64,000 nt of DNA, taken from NCBI GenBank assembly GCA_964352735.1, contig CAYGTC010000011.1, positions 19,879 to 83,878 on the forward strand, given 5' to 3'. Every line of letters starts with the position of its first letter. The stretch's first letter is position 1. Under the pieces are notes generated by a model, which searched no databases, was not told the origin of the DNA, and saw nothing but the letters and a program-made list of their open reading frames with translations. Both the position numbers and the translations under genes were made by a program. Source of the stretch: NORP309 sp964352735. GTDB taxonomy: Bacteria > Pseudomonadota > Gammaproteobacteria > Xanthomonadales > Marinicellaceae. Of this stretch, positions 7,951 through 16,614 are shown piece by piece.

Positions 7951-8664
7951 TTAATCTGATGCTGAAGGAACCAGTTCCGCCAATATTTTCTTAAGCAGCG
8001 GTGTTGTTACTGACTTTTTTTCTACCAGCGTGGCCTGATCCAGTGCTTGTAGGAGTTGACTGAGAAATTTCATATTAATGGGACAATTGTTGTACAGGTA
8101 TTGTGTGGTCTTGTCGCTGATGATGAGGCCTTTTTGTTGTGCTTGTTGTTGAAACACCAGAAGAACTTGATCTCTTACCAATGCTGAAATCTGATGTGTT
8201 CGTCCCCATTGCAATCGAGAACGCAAATCGGGTAATTGCCACATTGGATTGCTGTTGGCTATTTGGCTGGATAAGATGATTTTTTTTCGAGCTTGTCTGA
8301 CTTCATTGATCCACAGGAACAAAGACTCTTCAAGCCATTCATCGCCAGCCATGTTTTCAACATTATCTATACAAATACAGTCAAACATTTGAATCAATGA
8401 AACATTACTCCTGACGGAAATCTCTTGATGTGTAATGACGACCGCAGATTGCCCCTTATCATTGATACCATTAACAAAAGCTTGCAGTAAATGACTTTTA
8501 CCAGCGCCGGCTTCACCCCAGAGATAAAACAAACTTTCTTGAGACTCAACAAATGAATGTAAACTGTTTATGAGCCCTTGATTATCAGCAATGACAAAAT
8601 CTGCGAACGATTTAGTCGAAGTTTGCTTAAAATTCAAGGGTAACTGGTGGTGTGTTTGACTCAT
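7951..8664 (-). CDS. hda: DnaA regulatory inactivator Hda
   Basis: A DnaA-homologous AAA+ protein of 237 residues. The N-terminal QLPLNF (about residues 7-12) fits the clamp-binding motif by which Hda binds the DNA polymerase III beta clamp. Walker A is GEAGAGKS (about 50-57) and the Walker B region is CICIDNVENM. The length matches Hda and there is no DNA-binding domain IV, which distinguishes it from DnaA. Hda promotes hydrolysis of DnaA-bound ATP and so prevents re-initiation of replication. The frame could start 21 bp earlier (8685), overlapping the permease gene; the ATG at 8664 puts the clamp motif where it normally is. It follows the permease gene, a usual gammaproteobacterial order. 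Confidence 0.92.
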   Translation of the reverse strand: MSQTHHQLPLNFKQTSTKSFADFVIADNQGLINSLHSFVESQESLFYLWGEAGAGKSHLLQAFVNGINDKGQSAVVITHQEISVRSNVSLIQMFDCICIDNVENMAGDEWLEESLFLWINEVRQARKKIILSSQIANSNPMWQLPDLRSRLQWGRTHQISALVRDQVLLVFQQQAQQKGLIISDKTTQYLYNNCPINMKFLSQLLQALDQATLVEKKSVTTPLLKKILAELVPSASD

Positions 8665-8671
8665 ATTATTG

Positions 8672-9802
8672 TTATGCCTGAGCATTTTCCTGGTCTTGTT
8701 TTTTTTTCTCTTCTACTTGCTTACTGGTTAATCGAATGTCTTCTTCCTCATCTCCATAAATTTTGCTTTGCTTATAGTTTAAATGCGCAAATCGCAATAA
8801 CACCATAATAACGGCAGCAATTGGTAATCCTAATAATATACCAACAAAGCCAAACAACTGACCTCCAGCCAATACAGCAAATATCACCGCAACAGGATGT
8901 AAGCCAATCTTATCACCAACCAATAATGGAGTCAAAACCATCCCTTCTAACAATTGCCCAATACCAAACACAATAAGCACATAGATCACATAACTTATGT
9001 CACCAAATTGCACAAAAGCCGTAATCACGCCAATCACCATGCCCGTAATTGCTCCCAAATAAGGGATAAATGACACAATACCAGCACCCATTCCTATCAA
9101 TAATGATAAATCCAAACCAATGATCATTAAGCCAATAGAATAAATGATACCTAAAGCCAACATCACAGAAAACTGTCCACGCAAAAATGCACTCAACACC
9201 CTATTAGACTCAGTGACTAATTTATTAATGGTTGGATAAATTGGTCTTGGTATAAGCTCACCAACACGGGCAGTCAAGATATCCCAGTCTCTTAACAAAT
9301 AAAAAGTGACAACAGGGATCAATATGATATTCATCATCCAATTGATAACCACCATACCACTTTTTGATAAAGATGCAACAACGCTTTTTGCTATACCACC
9401 AGCATCATTCCAGTGTGCTTTAATCAGTGTGCTCATTTCAGTGATGTTAAACACATCAGTTTGTATGTCAAATTTCTCTCTTAACCACGGTGTAACATGA
9501 TCACTGAGCCATTGAAAATAGTTGGGTAAGTTGGCAATTAAATTGCTGATTTGATGTTCTAAAGTAGGAATCAAAAACAGCAAAATAACAAAACTGATGA
9601 CAATCATCACTAAAAAGACGATGACAACCGAAAGTGTTCTATTGAGCTTCCAGCTTTCCAATTTATCAGCAAAAGGGTCAAATAAATAAGCCAATAAAGC
9701 ACTGATCGCAAAAGGGGTGAGAATTGGCGATAATAGATAGATAAATAAGCCAAGCAATAAAAATATGGCTAAAAAATACCAACGATTCGAATCTGTAAAC
9801 AT
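8672..9802 (-). CDS. AI-2E family transporter (PerM-like permease)
   Basis: A protein of 376 residues with about eight membrane helices in the pattern of the AI-2E/UPF0118 family (PF01594): a helix pair at the N-terminus, a long soluble stretch (about 70-150), then the conserved block around LGAITGMVIGVITAF and a final pair near FGFVGILLGLPIAAVIM. The C-terminal tail is charged (QVEEKKKQDQENAQA). Family members export varied small molecules or ions; the substrate here is unknown. It lies between pgsA and hda on the same strand, a conserved location, and has a paralogue at 32778-33842. Confidence 0.9.
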   Translation of the reverse strand: MFTDSNRWYFLAIFLLLGLFIYLLSPILTPFAISALLAYLFDPFADKLESWKLNRTLSVVIVFLVMIVISFVILLFLIPTLEHQISNLIANLPNYFQWLSDHVTPWLREKFDIQTDVFNITEMSTLIKAHWNDAGGIAKSVVASLSKSGMVVINWMMNIILIPVVTFYLLRDWDILTARVGELIPRPIYPTINKLVTESNRVLSAFLRGQFSVMLALGIIYSIGLMIIGLDLSLLIGMGAGIVSFIPYLGAITGMVIGVITAFVQFGDISYVIYVLIVFGIGQLLEGMVLTPLLVGDKIGLHPVAVIFAVLAGGQLFGFVGILLGLPIAAVIMVLLRFAHLNYKQSKIYGDEEEDIRLTSKQVEEKKKQDQENAQA

Positions 9803-9850
9803 TTACTTCTCCTCTACTGTATCAATCATCACAGGTCAACAGTATCCTAT

Positions 9851-10420
9851 CTACTGTGAGATTTGGTCATTTTCATTGAGCGCTTTCCTTCCCCAATAGT
9901 ATATATAATGCAAGCCACTGCTGACAGTGAAAAAAGTCACTAAGTAAATGAGAACAGTGATGAAAATCAATTTAAATTGAAATATTGAATAATGTGCCAA
10001 TAACACCACGACCAACAAAATTTGTAAAGCCGTATTGAACTTACTTAATAGGCTGGGACGGGCTTTATCTACTTTGACAATGGCAAAATGATAAAAAGTT
10101 GCACCTGTAACAATCAGCACATCCCGTGTTAAGATCAAAATCAACAACCACTTAGGAATGATGTCTTGAACTGCAAAAACCAAGAAACAGCACAACATCA
10201 TGAATTTATCTGCCAGCGGGTCGAGCACTCCACCTAACCAACCTTCCCACCCAAATCTTTTTGCCAAATAGCCATCAAGCATATCAGAGAAACCAGCAAT
10301 CACTGCAATATAAAGGGCATATTCATACTGTCTTTGTAACATAAACCATACCAGTGGTATCATCGCAAATATTCTTGCAATGGTGATGGTATTTGGTAAA
10401 TACTTAAGCCACTCTTTCAT
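9851..10420 (-). CDS. pgsA: CDP-diacylglycerol--glycerol-3-phosphate 3-phosphatidyltransferase
   Basis: An integral membrane enzyme of 189 residues. It carries the CDP-alcohol phosphatidyltransferase signature, with acidic residues Asp46, Asp49, Asp67 and Asp71 (SDMLDGYLAKR ... GVLDPLADK). It makes phosphatidylglycerol phosphate from CDP-diacylglycerol and glycerol 3-phosphate, the committed step to phosphatidylglycerol and cardiolipin. Length, hydrophobic profile and N-terminal LPNTITIARI fit PgsA. Its start overlaps the DUF2066 stop by 4 bp, so the two are translationally coupled. Confidence 0.93.
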   Translation of the reverse strand: MKEWLKYLPNTITIARIFAMIPLVWFMLQRQYEYALYIAVIAGFSDMLDGYLAKRFGWEGWLGGVLDPLADKFMMLCCFLVFAVQDIIPKWLLILILTRDVLIVTGATFYHFAIVKVDKARPSLLSKFNTALQILLVVVLLAHYSIFQFKLIFITVLIYLVTFFTVSSGLHYIYYWGRKALNENDQISQ

Positions 10421-11658
10421 CTTTGAATTCTAAATTGCAAAAGGTTAAATGATCCATTATTAACCGGCATCAAGAAATCATCTCTTTCAATCAATTTTAA
10501 CAACTCATCGCGATTGATGATGATATCGGCATTGAAAACCAATCGTCCAACTGAAGCAGAAATGGTGTCCAACTTAGCAATAACAGATAACTGATTGAGG
10601 TATTGATTGATGGCATAGACATCGTCAAATCCATTGATGCTATCAAAAACCATTTGTACGGTACTGTTTTTTAATTGACCACTACCGATGACATACTGCT
10701 GTGCATACCTATGGGCCACATCTGCCATCAATGAATAAAAAACACCAGCCTGCGCCATACCTGGATCCTGAAAATGCTTGATGTGCACATCATTTTCTGC
10801 CATCACTAAGCCTGAACGCAATTTGACTCCCATTTCGCTTTTCTTTATGTACACCATCAAAACTTGATCAAATTGATAACGATTCTTGCTGTGCTCAATG
10901 GCTTCATAGGACAAAGTTTTAATTGACTCTGGAGTCACAATTAACTTATCATTCTCATCAGCATCGGGAAAAACAATTTCCATTGCTAACGCTTTTGCCC
11001 ACATTTGTAACCAATATTGTATCACTTCATCTTCAAAAGCATAATCAAGCGCCATAGGCGCATTGAAATCATCTGGCTGCTCATCCAAACCCATTAAGGT
11101 TTGCTGATCATCTTCTTTAACCACCCACAACATGATGGGTTTTCTGTTACGAGGTAAAAGAGAGAACTGCGCTCGCTTGATGACAGATTTAATATATTGC
11201 TCTTGCATGATCAAATGAAACCAGTATTTACTCGCACTTCCTGCTGGTAAATATTGGCTCTCAACCTTTTCAAAGTAGGATCGATTGATGCCTTTTTTAA
11301 TGCCAGATTCAATGAACACGGGATTTTGTAGAATACTGTAAATATCTTCACCAGTATTATTGGCCAGAATTTGTGCAAATGCCTGCTTTAACTTGATGGG
11401 ATCATTACCGTCAGTATCGTCCACCAAAATTGCAGTTCTTGTCACATCGACCATTGTCGCCTGTGCGGTACTCAAAAACACAAAGACAATCAATAAAACA
11501 CCTTTCAATAGCCACACCCCTGTTTCTCTATTAGAGGGCTTTTCTTGATCAGATGTTGAAAGAGGAAATAGAGGAAATTTTTCAAACTGAAATAAAAATT
11601 GCAGGTAATAGCCGGCTATCGACCAGATTTTTAAAGAAAAGTTGGCAAATTTAATCAT
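10417..11658 (-). CDS. DUF2066 domain-containing protein
   Basis: The body (about residues 65-413) matches the DUF2066 family, usually encoded next to a PerM-like permease and hda in gammaproteobacteria, as here. An internal signal peptide (WLLKGVLLIVFVFLSTAQA) begins only at residue 48, so translation may start at GTG 11517; the upstream 47 residues (from ATG 11658) are otherwise unexplained. The protein is then periplasmic or membrane-anchored, about 366 residues. Biochemical function is unknown for the family. In many relatives purM/purN flank this gene; here the neighbour is rhlE. Confidence 0.8.
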   Translation of the reverse strand: MIKFANFSLKIWSIAGYYLQFLFQFEKFPLFPLSTSDQEKPSNRETGVWLLKGVLLIVFVFLSTAQATMVDVTRTAILVDDTDGNDPIKLKQAFAQILANNTGEDIYSILQNPVFIESGIKKGINRSYFEKVESQYLPAGSASKYWFHLIMQEQYIKSVIKRAQFSLLPRNRKPIMLWVVKEDDQQTLMGLDEQPDDFNAPMALDYAFEDEVIQYWLQMWAKALAMEIVFPDADENDKLIVTPESIKTLSYEAIEHSKNRYQFDQVLMVYIKKSEMGVKLRSGLVMAENDVHIKHFQDPGMAQAGVFYSLMADVAHRYAQQYVIGSGQLKNSTVQMVFDSINGFDDVYAINQYLNQLSVIAKLDTISASVGRLVFNADIIINRDELLKLIERDDFLMPVNNGSFNLLQFRIQR

Positions 11659-11861
11659 TTTTACTCGTCACTATAGTTATACAAAAAAGTCTCTATTACT
11701 TCAATTATGACTATTATCGCTAATATAAGACCAGAAATAAAGTCATATGCATCCAGTCCAATGATGTTTTTTGTTTTAAAAAAACCAGCCCACGCTTAAT
11801 AATTCCGTAAATTCAAATAAAATAACAGCGAAAGCTGGGTTTTAAATGATTCAGTATCCGA

Positions 11862-13229
11862 TTATTTTTTGTGTTGTTTTTGTGGTTTTGAAGCTGTCGA
11901 AGCTGATCTCTTTTTACCGTAAGGCGTTTTTTTGCGAGCACTATTAGAGATGGGCTTTTTCCTATTACCGCCTTTTCTTGTTGGCTTTTGAGAATCCTTT
12001 TTATTTTTTTCAGGGGCTTGTTTATTGTTGTTTTTTGGTTTTTTAGGTTTCTTTGGTTTAATTGGGCGAGTGTCTAACACAGAAACGGGGACATCATGCT
12101 CTGGCTCAAATCCATCAACAAATTTTCTTGGCAATATTTGCTTGATCAGCCTTTCAATCCCTTTTAACAACTTTATCTCATCTGCACTGACCAATGACAC
12201 CGCCTCACCTTTCGAACCAGCTCGACCTGTTCTACCAATTCTATGTACATAATCTTCAGAAACATGTGGTAAATCAAAGTTCACCACATGAGGCAATAAT
12301 TGAATATCTATGCCTCTGGCTGCAATATCTGTGGCCACCAAAACTTTAATTTCATTATTTTTAAAAGCAGCCAATGCTTTGGTCCTTGCTCCCTGAGACT
12401 TATTCCCGTGAATCGGTACTGCACTGATATCTTTTGCCATTAAAAATTTGGTTAATCGATTAGCACCATGCTTAGTTTTGGTAAAAACCAGAACCTGCGA
12501 CCATTCATGTTTTTTGATCAAATGGGCCAACAATGCAGATTTTTTCTTCTTATCAACAGGATGCATACACTGCTTTATGGCATCAACGGTGGTATTGGCT
12601 GGACTGACAGAAATTTCTATCGGATCTTTTATTAATGATTTTGCCAACCTGCGAATATCATTAGAAAAAGTCGCTGAAAACATTAAATTCTGTCTATTTT
12701 TTGGCAACAGCTCTATGATTTTTCGTATGTCATGGATAAATCCCATGTCAAGCATGCGATCGGCTTCATCTAATACCAGCACCTCAAGTTGCTGAAATTT
12801 TATGGCGTTTTGGCTATAAATATCCAATAACCGACCTGGTGTAGCGACTAAAATATCTACTCCTCTACGCAATTTCATCATTTGCGGGTTGATTTTGACT
12901 CCACCAAACACCACAGCGGACTTCAATGACACATATTCACCGTATTTAACAACATTGTCATGCACTTGAGCTGCCAACTCTCTTGTTGGCGTTAAAATTA
13001 AGGCCCTGACATGATTTGATTGAGCAGGTTTTCCTTTGAGTAAATTTTCCAAAATTGGCAAAGTAAAACCAGCTGTTTTACCCGTACCAGTCTGTGCTGC
13101 TGCCATCACATCTTTACCTTTTAAAATGGCTGGTATGGCTTGTTGTTGAATCGGAGAAGGCTTTTCATAACCCTGCTGTATAACGGCTTTTAAAATAGGT
13201 GGCGATAAAGCCAGTGAATGAAAGTCCAT
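11862..13229 (-). CDS. rhlE: DEAD-box RNA helicase RhlE
   Basis: A protein of 455 residues with all DEAD-box motifs: a Q motif near residues 22-29, motif I AAQTGTGKT (44-52), PTRELAAQV (81-89), TPGRLLD (130-136), DEAD (154-157), SAT (185-187) and the C-terminal HRIGRTGRAG. The last 75 residues are a lysine-rich, disordered tail (KPKKPKKPKNNNK, TRKGGNRKK) typical of RhlE-type helicases. RhlE acts in ribosome assembly and RNA turnover. The core and N-terminal MDFHSLALSPPIL favour RhlE over SrmB or DeaD. A GGAAC ribosome binding site precedes the ATG. Confidence 0.9.
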   Translation of the reverse strand: MDFHSLALSPPILKAVIQQGYEKPSPIQQQAIPAILKGKDVMAAAQTGTGKTAGFTLPILENLLKGKPAQSNHVRALILTPTRELAAQVHDNVVKYGEYVSLKSAVVFGGVKINPQMMKLRRGVDILVATPGRLLDIYSQNAIKFQQLEVLVLDEADRMLDMGFIHDIRKIIELLPKNRQNLMFSATFSNDIRRLAKSLIKDPIEISVSPANTTVDAIKQCMHPVDKKKKSALLAHLIKKHEWSQVLVFTKTKHGANRLTKFLMAKDISAVPIHGNKSQGARTKALAAFKNNEIKVLVATDIAARGIDIQLLPHVVNFDLPHVSEDYVHRIGRTGRAGSKGEAVSLVSADEIKLLKGIERLIKQILPRKFVDGFEPEHDVPVSVLDTRPIKPKKPKKPKNNNKQAPEKNKKDSQKPTRKGGNRKKPISNSARKKTPYGKKRSASTASKPQKQHKK

Positions 13230-13381
13230 CGACTATGTTCCATTGAGAAGTAAATAACCGACGGAGTTTACTCGATTCTCTACCAAAGCGCTATATTTAT
13301 TTATACGCAATACTTATTGACAACGCTTGAGGTCGTATTTTTAATAAAATGCTGTTTTTTTTATTTTTTTTTGAAACATTC

Positions 13382-13410
13382 TGGTCATTATAATAAGACT
13401 GCTATACAAT
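13382..13410 (+). promoter_or_regulatory. promoter of tRNA-Asp
   Basis: TGGTCA (13382-13387) and TACAAT (13405-13410) are spaced by 17 bp. A GC-rich stretch (GCGCTCC) follows the -10 box, as is common in stringently controlled stable-RNA promoters. The predicted start lies about 40 bp before the mature tRNA. Confidence 0.5.
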
Positions 13411-13458
13411 GCGCTCCTGTCTTAATTAAGGCACACTTTTTTCAAGAAATTCCTACCA

Positions 13459-13535
13459 GGAGTGGTAGTTCAGTTGGTTAGAATACCGGCCTGTCACGCC
13501 GGTGGTCGCGGGTTCGAGTCCCGTCCACTCCGCCA
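13459..13535 (+). tRNA. tRNA-Asp (anticodon GTC)
   Basis: A 77-nt cloverleaf with acceptor stem GGAGTGG/CCACTCC, discriminator G and encoded CCA. The anticodon stem is GGCCT...CGCC-like with loop CTGTCAC (anticodon GTC), and the T arm is GCGGG TTCGAGT CCCGT. Aspartate identity follows from the GTC anticodon and the G discriminator. A small open frame crossing it is not a gene. Confidence 0.97.
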
Positions 13536-13626
13536 TTTTATTTCCAGTATTTTTTTACTTCTGTTATTGTATAAAAAGCAGAGCTCATTCCATCAAGTTC
13601 AGCTTTTTGATTTTAATGCTGCGATA

Positions 13627-14547
13627 CTAAAATATTTCACCTACCATACAGCGCAATGAACCCCCTGCTTTTTCGAGTTCACTGACTTCAACATGATGAA
13701 TGGTAAAGCCCCATTCTTGGAGTTTGTTTTTTGATGTATCAGACAATACATCATAAGCCGTTTGGCTCAAGAATAAATCTGACTCAGTTACTGTGATACC
13801 ATTACCACCAAAAGCCAGTTTTTCTTCATCAGTTAAAAATAGGGTTTTTCCTTGGTAAAATTCTGCAATGGCTTTTGGCACTTCAGGGTCAGCAAATGAT
13901 CCGGCATGTATCATACAAGCCTTGCCAGCCAGACAAGACAACACCACATTGGTGTGATACTCCCCTTCTTTTAAATCAAATTGAAACATCAAATCCAAAT
14001 CAAAAGCATCATATAGCGCTTCTGCCCCTGCATCATCAACACGCTCTGTCATACCACAATAGGCGATATTTCTGGCCCGATCAGGAACCAAAACACCTGT
14101 GAGTTCAGCGACAGCTTTACTTCGATCAATCTGAACCTTTTCATAACCCAGCATATTATCGAAGAACAAACGAATATCTTCTCTTAAAGTTTCTTTTTGA
14201 CGGTTCTCATGTAACATCGCACCAACAATATATTTACCGCCATGTGAAGTGGCAAATGCATTATTGGGGAAAACAGCGTCTGGTGTTTCCGGCGATCCAG
14301 GAAATGTAACCACAGGAATACCACAATCAGAAATTTTTCTTGCCAACCTCATTTGTTGTACGATGGCAACATCCGCATTGGTCTGCTGGTCCATTTGCAT
14401 GTATTCATTGTCGCTTGCTGTTTGCTCATCCAGAGAAAAGCCTACAGGCGATACCATAAAAGCGGCTTTCATCGAACCTTTTTGCTTGATCGGATAATTT
14501 TTCTTGGCCAGAGCCGCCCTAAAATCTTGTGCAGTTTTAACAATCAT
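13627..14547 (-). CDS. arginine deiminase-related hydrolase (CtlX-like)
   Basis: A protein of about 306 residues in the amidinotransferase/deiminase (pentein) superfamily. Recognisable elements are the N-terminal MVSPVGF, TPDAVFPNNAFAT with acid and Asn, the active-site His in EYHTNVVLS, and the nucleophile Cys near residue 300 in GGSLRCMVGE. The arrangement is that of the arginine-deiminase-related/DDAH group that includes the proposed citrulline hydrolase CtlX. It should hydrolyse a guanidino or ureido compound in the cytosol; the exact substrate is not certain. ATG 14547 is preferred because GGGA precedes it. It is convergent with tRNA-Asp and separate from the operon upstream. Confidence 0.8.
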   Translation of the reverse strand: MIVKTAQDFRAALAKKNYPIKQKGSMKAAFMVSPVGFSLDEQTASDNEYMQMDQQTNADVAIVQQMRLARKISDCGIPVVTFPGSPETPDAVFPNNAFATSHGGKYIVGAMLHENRQKETLREDIRLFFDNMLGYEKVQIDRSKAVAELTGVLVPDRARNIAYCGMTERVDDAGAEALYDAFDLDLMFQFDLKEGEYHTNVVLSCLAGKACMIHAGSFADPEVPKAIAEFYQGKTLFLTDEEKLAFGGNGITVTESDLFLSQTAYDVLSDTSKNKLQEWGFTIHHVEVSELEKAGGSLRCMVGEIF

Positions 14548-14680
14548 GTTTTTTCCCATAACGACAATTTATCAAGTAGATATTATGCTTGAATTTTACA
14601 TCTAAATAAAGTCGTATTGGACTGAGATACTGAATAAATATAAAACGCCGCCTTTGTGGCACGACGAAATAGCGTAAAAA

Positions 14681-15631
14681 TTACGGTTTATGTTTGCGCC
14701 CTTTGGCCCACAGCGACCATGAACCTGGCGTTTGCGTTAAAAAAGTACCCGCAGTAATTTTAAAACCAGATTGTTGTCGCGCAGCAATATTGGTTGATGA
14801 AACAAAGGCATCAGCCACACCTATGGGTTGATTATTTTCATTCATAGCAACGGCAACCACTTTCACGAAATCCATCTGATATTCTTTTGTATTGACAACA
14901 TCACCAATGATTTCATATCTTTTTTCACCTGTGTTTTTCACTATGAAATCACCGACATCAAGAAGCTCTTCAGCCGAACTGAAAGCATTCAATGGCTTGC
15001 CTTGGGCCATCAATTCAACAGTATAAGGCACCTTAGGAGGGTCTGCGATGTATAACAATACAACCGATTCTTCCGTCGGAGCCAGTATTTCGTGCTTTGA
15101 CCAACCAGCTTGCTCATCTACTCTTTTACCTGTTTCATCAAACAAGCTGGCAACCACATTGGCTCGATTCACTTTTATAGCACTGTCATTGCGAATCGCA
15201 AGAATCCAATATACACCACCACCAAACGTTTCTCCTTTAACTTGATGCGTGATGCTGATGCGTGGTTTCTGTACTTCTTTTACAACATCATCATTGGTTT
15301 TTTTATTAATTTCAACTACTGACTCAGCATCTTCAACTGGTTGCTGATGCCCTGATTGAACATTCAATTGATATGGTAGTTGAGGCTGAGTATTCAGCTG
15401 TTCTGGTTGGTAGTCAACAGAAAGCCATACCGCTATAAAAATCAACAAAACCACGGAAAATATGACAATGTATATATTTCTTTTTTTATTTGAAGCAGGA
15501 CCATCATTTGGTGCGGTATTTTTCAGAACAAGTTGGGTACCACAATGATCACATTCAGCCAAAGACTCATTAATCACAGTCACAGCAGATGACCCACAAG
15601 ATTGACACTTTAATGTTTTCACTGCACTCAT
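14681..15631 (-). CDS. zinc-ribbon membrane protein, unknown function
   Basis: The N-terminus is a zinc ribbon with two CxxC knuckles (CQSC near residue 9, CDHC near 28). A linker and one membrane helix follow (about 53-70, IYIVIFSVVLLIFIAVW), then a beta-rich domain that would face the periplasm. The C-terminal domain has two similar segments (around VNRANVVASLFDETGKRV and around VKVVAVAMNENNQPIGVAD) resembling FxLYD-type immunoglobulin-like repeats. The last gene of a four-gene operon, it overlaps dusA by ATGA. Another zinc-ribbon membrane protein is at 38718-39545, with a similar layout. Confidence 0.65.
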   Translation of the reverse strand: MSAVKTLKCQSCGSSAVTVINESLAECDHCGTQLVLKNTAPNDGPASNKKRNIYIVIFSVVLLIFIAVWLSVDYQPEQLNTQPQLPYQLNVQSGHQQPVEDAESVVEINKKTNDDVVKEVQKPRISITHQVKGETFGGGVYWILAIRNDSAIKVNRANVVASLFDETGKRVDEQAGWSKHEILAPTEESVVLLYIADPPKVPYTVELMAQGKPLNAFSSAEELLDVGDFIVKNTGEKRYEIIGDVVNTKEYQMDFVKVVAVAMNENNQPIGVADAFVSSTNIAARQQSGFKITAGTFLTQTPGSWSLWAKGRKHKP

Positions 15632-16614
15632 GATACCTCCATAGATTGCGTTACTGTGTTTACCATTGATCTAGCCTCATCAAAGACACTCAAGTCATTG
15701 CCTCTGGTTGGTGCTTGAGAAACCAAATGACTTTTCCATTTCTTATTACCCGGCAATCCATGAAAAAGTCCCAATATGGGCGGTAATAACCAATGTAATT
15801 TCAAACCTGCTTGTATTTGTGTTTCACAATAGCTCATATAAGCACTCAACACTTCGTCTCTTGTAGTCGTGAAATCAGTATCAAAAACATATTGTTGTAA
15901 ATCATATAAGAGCCATGGACTATTCCATATGGCGCGACCCAGCATGACACCATCGACATGCGTCAAATGTTGCTGGACTTCCTCAATGGTATTGATGCCA
16001 CCATTGATGATAAATTCATGATCAGGAAATTTTTGTTTTGCCGCATAAACAAAATCATAATGTAATGGCGGAATACTGCGATTCTGCTTTGGACTCAAGC
16101 CTTTTAACCACGCTTTTCTGGCATGAACAATAATGGTTTTTATACCGGCATCTACCATATGTTGAACAAAAAACAGGAAATTATCCAAACTGTCATTATC
16201 ATCCACCCCAATTCTGCATTTAACTGTAATCGGCAAAGATTCAACTTTTTGCATTTCTGTTACGCATTGGGCAACCAACTCAGGCTCATTCATCAAACAG
16301 GCCCCGAATCGACCTTTTTGCACCCGATCGCTTGGACACCCCACGTTTAAATTAACAGCATCATAAGCATATTGATCAGCTATTTCACAACATTTGACCA
16401 AATCATTGACATCAGAACCACCCAATTGCAATACCACTGGGTGTTCCTGTTCATTATAAGCAATGTACTTGTGCGAATCACCACGTAATATCGCCGATGT
16501 CGTCACCATTTCAGTATATAAAACAGTATCCGGGGAAATGAGCCGATGCAAATACCTGCAATGCCTGTTGGTCCAGTCAAGCATGGGCGCTACTGAGATT
16601 CTGTGATCCATCAT
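15628..16614 (-). CDS. dusA: tRNA-dihydrouridine(20/20a) synthase DusA
   Basis: An FMN-dependent TIM-barrel enzyme of about 328 residues. It begins RISVAPMLDWTNRHCRY and has NLNVGCPS...KGRFGACLM with the catalytic Cys (about residue 106), and INGGINTIEEVQQH and MLGRAIW phosphate-binding motifs. The extended C-terminal helical domain (LGLFHGLPGNKKWKSHL) is characteristic of DusA rather than DusB or DusC. It reduces uridine 20/20a in the tRNA D-loop. The start is set by the ATGA overlap with the upstream TPR gene; in-frame codons further upstream lie within that gene. Confidence 0.93.
   Translation of the reverse strand: MMDHRISVAPMLDWTNRHCRYLHRLISPDTVLYTEMVTTSAILRGDSHKYIAYNEQEHPVVLQLGGSDVNDLVKCCEIADQYAYDAVNLNVGCPSDRVQKGRFGACLMNEPELVAQCVTEMQKVESLPITVKCRIGVDDNDSLDNFLFFVQHMVDAGIKTIIVHARKAWLKGLSPKQNRSIPPLHYDFVYAAKQKFPDHEFIINGGINTIEEVQQHLTHVDGVMLGRAIWNSPWLLYDLQQYVFDTDFTTTRDEVLSAYMSYCETQIQAGLKLHWLLPPILGLFHGLPGNKKWKSHLVSQAPTRGNDLSVFDEARSMVNTVTQSMEVS

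Noticed and set aside
11765..11850. Terminator of rhlE
   Set aside because: The two arms around CCAGC...GCTGG match only in part, although a T-run follows on the minus strand; not strong enough to list.
13459..13535. Integration site at tRNA-Asp
   Set aside because: No integrase gene or repeat of the tRNA 3' end was found nearby, and flanking genes look like resident chromosomal genes.
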